In this document: one piece after another, positions 1 to 6,509 of the stretch | Layout: each line of letters begins with the position of its first letter | Position numbering within the stretch: position 1 is the first letter of the stretch | Source: an uncultured Prevotella sp. | GTDB lineage: Bacteria; Bacteroidota; Bacteroidia; Bacteroidales; Bacteroidaceae | Length of the DNA: 7,692 nt | Direction: 5' to 3' | NCBI GenBank assembly: GCA_947303825.1 | Contig: CAMYZK010000109.1 | Coordinates: forward strand, 1 to 7,692 | Program-made: the position numbers and the translations under genes | Notes under the pieces: generated by a model | What the model saw: the letters and a program-made list of their open reading frames with translations, nothing else | Databases searched by the model: none | Told to the model about the DNA's origin: nothing

Positions 1-46
1 GCAAGGTATTGTCTTTCGCTCGGCTCTGCCGCTTGGCTCGTCCAAG

Positions 47-127
47 AACTCCTTTAACTCTTTTAACTCCCTTAACTCCTTTAACTCCTTTAACTCCTTT
101 AACTCCTTTAACTCCTTTAACTCCTTT
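47..127. repeat. Nine tandem copies of a 9-bp unit (aactccttt)
   Basis: Nine contiguous 9-bp units fill this stretch. Copies 1 and 4-9 are exactly aactccttt; copy 2 (56-64) is aactctttt and copy 3 (65-73) is aactccctt. The unit length is a multiple of three, so copy changes do not shift frame, and four of the six frames are open through the array: NSF and TPL repeats on the plus strand, KEL and KGV on the minus strand. The plus-strand NSF frame is open from the left edge to a TAA at 146-148, but no ATG supports it. I resemble-match the array and its left flank (1-46) to a dispersed Bacteroidales intergenic repeat from memory only. It lies about 65 bp upstream of the probable promoter of the first gene. 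Its function is unknown. Confidence 0.95.
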
Positions 128-161
128 GATAATATAAATGATAATTAAACTTAAAATAAAC

Positions 162-203
162 GGCAAAGTTAAGCTTTGTTAGTAAATAATGCTTAACTTT
201 GCC
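162..203. repeat. Perfect 13-bp inverted repeat at the promoter
   Basis: The left arm ggcaaagttaagc (162-174) and right arm gcttaactttgcc (191-203) are exact reverse complements separated by 16 nt. Each arm contains TAACTTTG, a match to the Bacteroidetes -7 element TAnnTTTG: on the plus strand at 194-201 and on the minus strand at 164-171. The element could therefore be a two-fold symmetric operator, or two divergent promoters facing away from each other. A hairpin in RNA is less likely if transcription starts after the right arm. No U-tract follows, so it is not an intrinsic terminator. Confidence 0.85.
175..201 (+). promoter_or_regulatory. Probable Bacteroidetes-type promoter of the first exported-protein gene
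   Basis: TAACTTTG at 194-201 matches the TAnnTTTG -7 consensus of the Bacteroidetes primary sigma factor. A TTTG at 175-178 could act as the -33 element, but the 15-nt spacing is shorter than the usual 19-21. Transcription would start near 207-210 and leave a roughly 20-30 nt A-rich leader before the ATG at 228 or 237, which is typical of this phylum. No Shine-Dalgarno sequence is seen. Confidence 0.5.
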
Positions 204-236
204 ATTCAAACAAACAATAAACTAATAATGCTACTT

Positions 237-1613
237 ATGAAGAAATTCTACTTGCTATCATCTCTTTTCTTTCTTGCTGCAGTGACGGCTTCGGCACAGG
301 GCGAAGTGGCCGACAAGTCGTACACGCTGACTAAGAACCGCGTCATCTATCTCACCTGCGACACGATGACTGTAGACCCGGCCTATCCTGCTGACACGCT
401 CTACTGGAATGCCAACACCCTGCAGAACCCCTTCAACGACGCAGGCATGGCCCTCAACGGCATGGATGCCACCGACTGGAACTACCAGGTGGCCTTCCGC
501 ACAGACTATACCGACCCAGAGACGGGATTCACCATTAACCGTGGCTACTACCGTGGCATCACCCTCATGGAGACCACCCTGGGACTCTACGGCACGTACC
601 AGACGCTGGAGGGCGAGGAGTTTGACTACTCGGCAGGCTATAAGAACCTGAAGAAGGCCATTCTCTACTTCGTGCCCCTGCCCAATGCCAAGTGCGCCAG
701 CCACGGCTATAACTACAACCACGACCGCCTGCCCAGCAACGGCGGACGCATAGAGGCGCAGTATATGAACGTGGATGGCACGCCAAAGTCGAACAATGCC
801 TACCGCGACGCCACCATAGGCACTACCCTCGTCAGCGGAGGCACACCCTGTGAGGTAGACGCCGAACACCCGGAGGGAATGAGCTACGATGAGTACCTGT
901 ACACCCTCTCCGACTGTCCGCTCAACTACGAGGCTCTCGACGACGATGCCTTCATCACTGGCTATAACGCCGCCTGCATCACCATCGACAAGCCGTTTAA
1001 GCTTGCCGTTGACCTGACGAACGCACAGCGTTCCTCGAAGTATGAGGACCAGGTGGAGGATGGTAAGCCGACAGAGTTTGTCAAGATGCCTATTGACGGA
1101 CTGGATGAGCTGGAGATGTCCTACTATTTTGCAGACGTAAAGGACTCATGGCCCTTCGACCGTGAGCCTACTGAGGAGGAGGTAGGAACCTACACCTCGG
1201 CCACAGGTTATAACCTGTCAACGCAGAGGTTTGGTAAGAAGGTGGCCTGGAGTGCCGACACCCCCATCAAGGTTGGCATCAAGCGCCGTCTCTACCTCGT
1301 AGGCATTGGTCTGCTATGCGGCACCGAGGGTGCACAGACCGAATACCTGAACGCCGGTGACTATAATGTCGTTCCTGCCTTCACCACCGAGAAGATAGCT
1401 GCCTTTGGCAACACCGTCAGCGGCGACCTGCCCGCCGATCCCTGGGCCGACCGTCGCATAGGCAAAGCCCACGGCGGCCAGCAGGACGCCATCGCCACTG
1501 TGCTCAGCGGTTCTCCCGCCGAGGCACCGCTATACAACCTGCAGGGCCAGCGCGTTGATGCCAGTCACAAGGGCATCGTGGTGCGCAATGGAAAGAAAGT
1601 GGTGAACAAATAG
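237..1613 (+). CDS. Exported protein of unknown function with a Prevotella-type C-terminal tail
   Basis: This 458-residue protein is exported by the Sec pathway. It begins MKKFYLL, has a hydrophobic stretch to about residue 16, and has a cleavage site after ASA (residues 18-20) before Gln. There is no lipobox cysteine, so it is not a predicted lipoprotein. The mature part is acidic, rich in Tyr, Asp, Gly and Thr, contains six cysteines and lacks membrane segments; it looks mostly beta, but I recognise no domain or catalytic motif. The last 27 residues form the tail LYNLQGQRV...KGIVVRNGKKVV, resembling a short type IX-like sorting or surface-anchoring tail and matched by the large exported protein downstream. 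ATGs at 189 and 228 are in the same frame. The one at 189 lies upstream of the predicted transcription start, and 237 gives the cleanest signal peptide, with 228 as the alternative. The next gene starts 19 bp after the stop. Function is unknown. Confidence 0.85.
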   Translation: MKKFYLLSSLFFLAAVTASAQGEVADKSYTLTKNRVIYLTCDTMTVDPAYPADTLYWNANTLQNPFNDAGMALNGMDATDWNYQVAFRTDYTDPETGFTINRGYYRGITLMETTLGLYGTYQTLEGEEFDYSAGYKNLKKAILYFVPLPNAKCASHGYNYNHDRLPSNGGRIEAQYMNVDGTPKSNNAYRDATIGTTLVSGGTPCEVDAEHPEGMSYDEYLYTLSDCPLNYEALDDDAFITGYNAACITIDKPFKLAVDLTNAQRSSKYEDQVEDGKPTEFVKMPIDGLDELEMSYYFADVKDSWPFDREPTEEEVGTYTSATGYNLSTQRFGKKVAWSADTPIKVGIKRRLYLVGIGLLCGTEGAQTEYLNAGDYNVVPAFTTEKIAAFGNTVSGDLPADPWADRRIGKAHGGQQDAIATVLSGSPAEAPLYNLQGQRVDASHKGIVVRNGKKVVNK

Positions 1614-1632
1614 ACTGAGCCGACAGCCATAT

Positions 1633-1956
1633 ATGGAAAAGGTACATGTCATCAACAGCATCCGCCAGATGGCACAAAGCGTGCTTCCCAAGGGCAGCAA
1701 GCTCTTCCTATATGGCTCGCAGGCAAGAGGCGACAGCCACCGGGACTCCGACTGGGACTTGCTCATCCTCGTTGACAAACCAGTGATGAACACGAGTGAG
1801 CGGGAAGACCTCATCTTCCATTTCACGCAACTGGGGTGGGACCTCAACGAGGACATCAGCGCAAGGGCATACACCATCACACAATGGTACGACAGTCCCC
1901 ATACCATGTTCTATTTTAATGTAGAAGAAGACAAGAAACTACTCTATGAGTCTTAA
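1633..1956 (+). CDS. Minimal nucleotidyltransferase (MntA-like putative antitoxin)
   Basis: This is a 107-residue cytoplasmic protein of the minimal nucleotidyltransferase (MNT) family, DNA polymerase beta superfamily. The active-site signature GSx10DxD is intact: G28-S29 in LYGSQARGD, then D40 and D42 in DSDWDLLI. D74, in the segment EDISARAYT, is the likely third metal-binding carboxylate. Length and ending are normal for this single-domain family. The stop codon overlaps the start of the HEPN gene by 11 bp, the classic arrangement of MNT/HEPN toxin-antitoxin modules. In the studied Shewanella pair, MntA transfers AMP to a tyrosine of HepT and silences its RNase activity. By analogy this protein is the antitoxin; that is inference. 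It starts 19 bp after the upstream exported-protein gene with no visible promoter, so co-transcription is likely. It could instead be a stand-alone nucleotidyltransferase with another target. Confidence 0.9.
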   Translation: MEKVHVINSIRQMAQSVLPKGSKLFLYGSQARGDSHRDSDWDLLILVDKPVMNTSEREDLIFHFTQLGWDLNEDISARAYTITQWYDSPHTMFYFNVEEDKKLLYES

Positions 1957-2353
1957 GCAAGAAGAACGTGACGTCATTGTCATCCTCGAACTGGAGAAAT
2001 CGGCAAAGACGCTGGCGCAGGTATCCATCATGACGCAGAATGGAGTCTGGGAGATGGCGGCCAACCGTCTATACTATGCCCTATACCATGCTGTCAGCGC
2101 GTTGCTCATCAACGGCCATCATGAGGTAGGTACCCATCGCGGAGCGGTCAATAAGTTCAGCCTGTTCTATGTAAAGAAAGGCATCTTCACCCCTGAAGAG
2201 GGGCGACTCTACTCACAGCTGCAGCAGCTGCGTGAGGACGGCGACTATAATTGCGCCATCGATGTGTCGAAAGAGGATGTAGAGCAGAAGATTCTGCCCA
2301 CCACGCTACTCATAGAGAAGATAAGAGAATTTATCAAAACGGAAAAAGCATAA
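1946..2353 (+). CDS. HEPN-domain protein (HepT-like putative RNase toxin)
   Basis: This 135-residue, probably all-helical protein belongs to the HEPN family (PF05168 type). The key segment is ANRLYYALYHAVSALL: R41 and H48 form an Rx6H version of the Rx4-6H ribonuclease motif. The downstream family features are also present, with H64 in GTHRGAV, then FYVKKG (74-79) and the R96...GDYN (99-102) region. It starts inside the end of the MNT gene (11-bp overlap, different frame), which indicates translational coupling. HEPN proteins of such pairs dimerise and cleave RNA (tRNA in the Shewanella case), so this is the likely toxin. One difference stands out: HepT of Shewanella has an Rx4HxY motif whose Tyr is AMPylated, whereas here H48 is followed by Ala-Val. 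The modified residue would have to be another tyrosine, such as Y43, Y44 or Y47. Some HEPN proteins of this subgroup have no demonstrated RNase activity. Confidence 0.85.
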   Translation: MSLKQEERDVIVILELEKSAKTLAQVSIMTQNGVWEMAANRLYYALYHAVSALLINGHHEVGTHRGAVNKFSLFYVKKGIFTPEEGRLYSQLQQLREDGDYNCAIDVSKEDVEQKILPTTLLIEKIREFIKTEKA

Positions 2354-2401
2354 ACCTTTTTGTATCAACAATCTTTATTATTAACTAAAACTAACAACAG
2401 C

Positions 2402-5400
2402 ATGAAAAAACTTTTCGCAATGGCAACCCTAGCGGTTGCAGCAATGAGTGCCAGTGCGCAGTTGCCTGAATGGGCGACCGCACACTCACCACTAGTGCCT
2501 TGGGGCAGTTCTGCTGAGGTAGAGATTACTTCCGACCTCGTTTCGCAGGCAAGTGATGGGAAATGGTATCTTACAGAAGAAGCAAAGAAATGGGTTGTCT
2601 ACGAGCGTGACGGCGTTTTCGCTGCCGACAACGAAGTGTTCATTTCTGGCCGAAACCAGTCAATGTATGACATTTACTCAGAAAATGACGAGCCGAATGT
2701 ATGGAACAATGACTGGAACAATCCAAACTACTTTAGCTACCTTTCGAAGGCTGGTAGCAATAACGGTCTTTTCAAAGTCAGTAAAACCAAGTTCCCTCAC
2801 TTCTATGTAACTAATACAGACAAGGTGAAGGCTTACTTCCAAGGTGACGGTGGCAAGGCTGGAAAGACGGGCACACCACAGCTAGACATCATTGACCTTT
2901 CGAATCCTAACGACACTATCCATCTTACAACTGACCACCAACTTTACAAGGGTCTGATGGAGTCAGTGATGTTCTCCTATGAACTTGACAGGACAAAGTC
3001 ATACGAGATTATTGCCCACACTGTTGGAATGGCCAATGACCTTGTCATGACAGCAATCAAGCTCTACGGAGACCAGGCTCCGATGCGTGAGGATGGCCTC
3101 ATCATCAGCGGCTCTGAGATTGGCAACTACATCAACCAGCACCTGGCAGCTTATCCTGAGGTGACCGACTTCACCCTCGAGGGTAGCGGCAGGTACACCA
3201 TCAAGGAGGGCATCACCGCTGCAGGCAAGTTCACCCTGACAGGCGACAAGGCTGCTCCTGCCACCATCGATGCTTCGGCCCTTGCTGCTCCGTTTGTGCA
3301 GTTCGCTACAATTGCCGATGATGCAGAGAAAGATGCTAACGGCTTCGTTGCTGCTACCAGTGTTAAGTTTGCCAACATCAAGGTGAACGCCCTGGGTCAG
3401 TCTCTGTTCTCGTCGAACAAGCAGAACTACCTCGTTCCTGAGCTGACCATTGACAACAGCGTTATCGAACTGACGGCTAATCCATTCCTTATTGACTTCC
3501 GCGGCGGTGGCGTTGTGGCTAAGATGGCTGTCAGCAACAGCACCATCTGGGCAGCAACAGCTACTAGTAACTCGTTCTACACTGGTCAGAGTGGCAAGAA
3601 GGCTACTGAGGCTGGTCTAGAGGAGCAGATCTTCTCGTTCACCAACAACACGCTTAGCAACATCTGCTTTGGCAAGAACTTCTTCACACATCGTTCATCA
3701 GGCCAGACATGGCTGACCTATGAGGTGAAGAACAACATCATTGCCAACTGTGGTAAGGACAACTTCTTGGCTAGCCTGAATGGTGGCCAGAGCAGTCCCA
3801 ACCCGAAGTACATCGTCGAGGGTAACACCTTCCTGAAGACTGTTACAACAACGAATGAGGACGAGACCACGACAACAGAACTGTCGAACATCAACGACCT
3901 GCAGTCGACAAGCGACGAGACTGAGGAAATAGTGAACCCCATTGCAGGAGTGCCCTTCACGCTGGCTAACGCCACGGCTGGCAACTTCAAGGTTGCTGCC
4001 AGCTCGCAGCAGGCCAAGAACATGACCGGCGACCCCCGCTGGCTCGTGCCTTACGCTACCGATGCCATCAAGGTTGAGGTTGACCTGGCCGAGAACACCG
4101 ACTGGGTGAAGGCTGTCAACGACGCTCTTGCCATCAGCGAGGCTCCCTCAAGCATCACTGTACAGTTCTTCGAGGCTGGTGAGTATCCCACCTCTGCCGA
4201 GCTGAACACCAACTCGCCCATCACCATCCAGAACGGTTCTGACATTGGTGCCGGTGAGGCTACCATCGTGGTGAACAACGGCATGACCCTTGGCGGTACC
4301 ATCAAGATTGACGGTATCAACCTGAAAGCCGGCGACGAGCTCGCTGCTCCTATCATCACCCTGCAGGGTAATCCTTACCTGCTGCAGGACAACGGCTTCT
4401 ACAACATGGGCAGCATCCAGTTCAAGAATTTGAACATCAAGAGTGGCAAGCTGCAGATTCTCTATGGCAACAAGGTGAAGAACAAGATTAACGAGTTGCT
4501 CGTTGAGAACTGTGTCGTTGACGTTGACGGATGCACCAAGGTTCCATTCGACTTTAGCGGTGGCGGTGCCATTGGCGCTTTCAACATCAAGAAGTCTACC
4601 ATCTGGGCTGCTAATCCTACCGACCAGTCGCTGTTCAGCACTCAGAGCGGTAACAAAGCTACTGAGGCAGGCTTCACCACTCAGAACTTGGCTATCGACA
4701 ACTCTACACTCTACAACATTGCTAAGGGTAAGAATTTCTACACCCATCGTCAGTCTAACCAGACATGGCTGGCCTACTATCTGCGCAACAGCATCTTTAT
4801 GAACGTTGGTAAGAGCGGTCAGGTGGTTAAGGGCATCAACGGTGGCCAAAACGGTAAGAACCCGGCTTGGACCGTCAGTGGTAACGTCTTCAACTTCGAC
4901 GGCGCTGACACAAGTGCTGCTGAGTCAACTGGCGATGCCGACGAGCCCGTTCAGAACAACGTTGTTACTACCTCTGCTACCTTCGCAGGTCTTGCTGAGG
5001 GTAACTTCGACGGAAAACTGTTGCTGAGCTATGACTCTTATATTCCTTCTGCTGTTGGTGACCCACGTTGGAACGTGGCCATTGTTCCTGTTGTTGACGT
5101 GGACTACACCGCCAAGGTTGGTGTCAACAAGGAGTCTTGGGATGGTGCTAGCGGTACAGCCGGTAGCGTTACCACCTCTCTGGGCGTCACCACTCCACTG
5201 GTTGAGCTTTACAACTCTTCTTCAGCTGGTGTGAAGATGTCACAGAAGATTACTGGTCTGCCTAACGGTAACTATCTGGTGAAGGTGTTTGCTACCTCAC
5301 ACAACGCTCGTGGCGAGGATGGTGCTACACTTGGTGCTGGACTTGAAGAACCTGTAACTGCCAATGATGTGGCTTATGTTTTTGCTGAGACTGACGAAGT

Positions 5401-6367
5401 TGTCAAGACCTGGATTACTGCTTGCGGTGTTGCCCCAGGATTCCTGGAGGGCGAGCAGACCAATCCTTATACCATCGCTGTTGTCAAGGTTACCAACGGT
5501 GAAATGACCGTCGGCCTGGCTGTTGACAAGGAGAAGATGACTGGCTGGCACACCATCCAGATACATTCTCTTACCCGTCTGCTCCCGCTCGATGAGGCAT
5601 GGGATGCTCTCGCAGCTTCTGTCGACATGGAGAAGAAGATGTCTGAGGCTGTGAAGACTCAGTTTGAGGCAGCAAAGAGTGCTGATCTTACTCTTGCCAA
5701 CTACAAGACCCTGCAGGCTGCTGTTGCCAATGTCTTAACCAGCCAGAACAGCTATGGCATCATTGCTGCCGGTGTGATGGCCGACAACGACCTGGCTAAC
5801 TGGAAGTGCACTACTGGTAACGTGTTCCACGTCAACACCTGGTCGACTGAGGGCAATTCTGATGGCTCGGGCATGACTACTCCGTTCATTGAGGACTGGT
5901 GCAATGCAAACGACGGATTCTTAGGTGACGGACAGATTGTTTGCACGCTGCCGTTCCTTGATGCTGCTAAGTACGAAGTATCTGCTCTCGTGCGCCTCTA
6001 CAGCGAGAAGGGCAACACACCTGAGGGTGCTAGCTTCTTCGTTGGCGAGCAGAAAGAGACTGTCGCTGGCACAGAGTGTACTGCTGGCAACGCCAAGGGC
6101 ATCTATGCTACCATGAAGGTCCAGGGTGATGTCGACGCAGAGGGTAACCTTAAGTTTGGTGTTGATGTGAAGAATGCTAACTTCAACTGGGTGGCTATCA
6201 AGAACATCACCATCAAGGAGATTGAGACTCCTGTTGGCATCGAGACCATTGCTACCGAGAACACCATCAACAACGGTGTCATCTACAACCTGAACGACCA
6301 GAAGGTGAACGGTGCGCTGAAGGGCGGCCTCTACATCATCAATGGCAAGAAGGTCGTGATTAAGTGA
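2402..6367 (+). CDS. Large exported multidomain protein with duplicated beta-helix-like modules (DUF4957/DUF5123-like)
   Basis: This 1321-residue protein starts MKKLFAMATL with a signal peptide cut after ASA (residues 17-19) and no lipobox. In order it has: an N-terminal domain of unknown fold (about 20-225); module A (about 230-547) ending GDPRW at 543-547; module B (about 556-890) ending GDPRW at 886-890; a probable galactose-binding-like beta-sandwich (about 901-1057); a helical linker (about 1061-1118); a second beta-sandwich-like domain (about 1120-1275); and a tail YNLNDQKV...GLYIINGKKVVIK (1293-1321). The modules resemble DUF4957/DUF5123 of Bacteroidales beta-helix proteins linked to polysaccharide use; this is recognised from memory. 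No catalytic residues could be assigned, so it may bind rather than cleave glycans. The in-frame TTG at 2360 would put a polar extension before the signal peptide, so ATG 2402 is chosen. The HEPN gene ends 48 bp upstream; a weak TTTG-N19-TA promoter (2359-2383) is possible. Surface display or secretion is inferred. Confidence 0.85.
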   Translation: MKKLFAMATLAVAAMSASAQLPEWATAHSPLVPWGSSAEVEITSDLVSQASDGKWYLTEEAKKWVVYERDGVFAADNEVFISGRNQSMYDIYSENDEPNVWNNDWNNPNYFSYLSKAGSNNGLFKVSKTKFPHFYVTNTDKVKAYFQGDGGKAGKTGTPQLDIIDLSNPNDTIHLTTDHQLYKGLMESVMFSYELDRTKSYEIIAHTVGMANDLVMTAIKLYGDQAPMREDGLIISGSEIGNYINQHLAAYPEVTDFTLEGSGRYTIKEGITAAGKFTLTGDKAAPATIDASALAAPFVQFATIADDAEKDANGFVAATSVKFANIKVNALGQSLFSSNKQNYLVPELTIDNSVIELTANPFLIDFRGGGVVAKMAVSNSTIWAATATSNSFYTGQSGKKATEAGLEEQIFSFTNNTLSNICFGKNFFTHRSSGQTWLTYEVKNNIIANCGKDNFLASLNGGQSSPNPKYIVEGNTFLKTVTTTNEDETTTTELSNINDLQSTSDETEEIVNPIAGVPFTLANATAGNFKVAASSQQAKNMTGDPRWLVPYATDAIKVEVDLAENTDWVKAVNDALAISEAPSSITVQFFEAGEYPTSAELNTNSPITIQNGSDIGAGEATIVVNNGMTLGGTIKIDGINLKAGDELAAPIITLQGNPYLLQDNGFYNMGSIQFKNLNIKSGKLQILYGNKVKNKINELLVENCVVDVDGCTKVPFDFSGGGAIGAFNIKKSTIWAANPTDQSLFSTQSGNKATEAGFTTQNLAIDNSTLYNIAKGKNFYTHRQSNQTWLAYYLRNSIFMNVGKSGQVVKGINGGQNGKNPAWTVSGNVFNFDGADTSAAESTGDADEPVQNNVVTTSATFAGLAEGNFDGKLLLSYDSYIPSAVGDPRWNVAIVPVVDVDYTAKVGVNKESWDGASGTAGSVTTSLGVTTPLVELYNSSSAGVKMSQKITGLPNGNYLVKVFATSHNARGEDGATLGAGLEEPVTANDVAYVFAETDEVVKTWITACGVAPGFLEGEQTNPYTIAVVKVTNGEMTVGLAVDKEKMTGWHTIQIHSLTRLLPLDEAWDALAASVDMEKKMSEAVKTQFEAAKSADLTLANYKTLQAAVANVLTSQNSYGIIAAGVMADNDLANWKCTTGNVFHVNTWSTEGNSDGSGMTTPFIEDWCNANDGFLGDGQIVCTLPFLDAAKYEVSALVRLYSEKGNTPEGASFFVGEQKETVAGTECTAGNAKGIYATMKVQGDVDAEGNLKFGVDVKNANFNWVAIKNITIKEIETPVGIETIATENTINNGVIYNLNDQKVNGALKGGLYIINGKKVVIK
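3089..5071 (+). repeat. Protein-level tandem duplication inside the large exported protein
   Basis: Two modules of about 320-335 residues align along their length with an offset near 350 residues. Landmarks occur in both in the same order: STIWAA (residue 380 versus 732), QSGxKATEAG, GKNFxTHRxSxQTWL, NGGQ...NP, GNxF and GDPRW (543 versus 886). The best-conserved block covers about 100 residues in each copy, while the N-terminal parts and the acidic Thr/Glu-rich loops before GDPRW have diverged. This points to an old intragenic duplication of a beta-helix-type unit. Confidence 0.85.
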
Positions 6368-6386
6368 GCGACAAGCCGAGCTTGCT
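6350..6386 (+). repeat. 37-bp direct repeat, copy 1 (3' end of the large gene)
   Basis: This copy includes the last five codons (K V V I K), the TGA stop and 19 nt after it. It is identical over 37 bp to 6425-6461. The start-to-start distance is 75 bp, a multiple of three. This suggests a partial tandem duplication of the gene end. Confidence 0.95.
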
Positions 6387-6392
6387 CAAGCT
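6379..6392. repeat. Short palindrome in the large gene's 3' untranslated region
   Basis: The arms agctt (6379-6383) and aagct (6388-6392) flank gctc and can form a small hairpin. A second one, gagc/gctc (6413-6416 with 6421-6424), lies nearby. No T-tract follows, so neither is a terminator. They may be mRNA 3'-end structures or remnants of a repeat element. Confidence 0.5.
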
Positions 6393-6424
6393 GTCCGAAC
6401 GTGAACGAGCTCGAGCTTTAGCTC

Positions 6425-6461
6425 AAGGTCGTGATTAAGTGAGCGACAAGCCGAGCTTGCT
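6425..6461 (+). repeat. 37-bp direct repeat, copy 2 (downstream of the stop codon)
   Basis: This is an exact copy of 6350-6386, lying in non-coding sequence between the stop codon and the terminator. The 38-bp spacer (6387-6424) is rich in agct/gctc palindromes and carries a second gctcaag (6421-6427) matching 6384-6390. That short repeat is a possible site for the slippage or recombination that created the duplication. Confidence 0.95.
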
Positions 6462-6473
6462 TGAATTAAAAGT

Positions 6474-6509
6474 ATGGCGGCATCCATTTGCGGATGCCGC
6501 CATCTTTTT
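6474..6509 (+). terminator. Strong intrinsic terminator after the large exported-protein gene
   Basis: A perfect 12-bp stem (atggcggcatcc at 6474-6485 with ggatgccgccat at 6492-6503) encloses a 6-nt loop and is followed by c and five T (6505-6509). The stem is GC-rich. It ends transcription about 110 bp after the stop codon. The other strand has ACTTTT after the same stem, so it may work in both directions. Confidence 0.9.

Noticed and set aside
47..127. CRISPR array
   Set aside because: The units are 9 bp, directly adjacent and without unique spacers, so this is a simple tandem repeat.
258..869. 203-codon open frame on the minus strand within the first exported-protein gene
   Set aside because: It lies fully antisense to a gene with a clear signal peptide and family tail. 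Its predicted protein is Val/Ala/Gly-rich and shows no recognisable domain, as expected for the shadow of a GC-rich coding strand.
4148..4849. 233-codon minus-strand open frame within the large exported-protein gene
   Set aside because: It is antisense to conserved duplicated modules. The sequence is low in complexity (Val/Leu/Asp-rich), has no domain signature, and depends on codon bias of the sense strand.
6379..6424. Terminator in the palindromic stretch just after the large gene's stop codon
   Set aside because: The stems are only 4-6 bp and no T-run follows. The real terminator is the 12-bp stem at 6474-6503 with its T-tract.
6350..6461. Insertion-sequence or att-site remnant at the 37-bp repeat
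   Set aside because: No transposase or integrase fragment is present, there are no terminal inverted repeats at the repeat borders, and copy 1 includes the gene's own coding end. A local tandem duplication explains it more simply.
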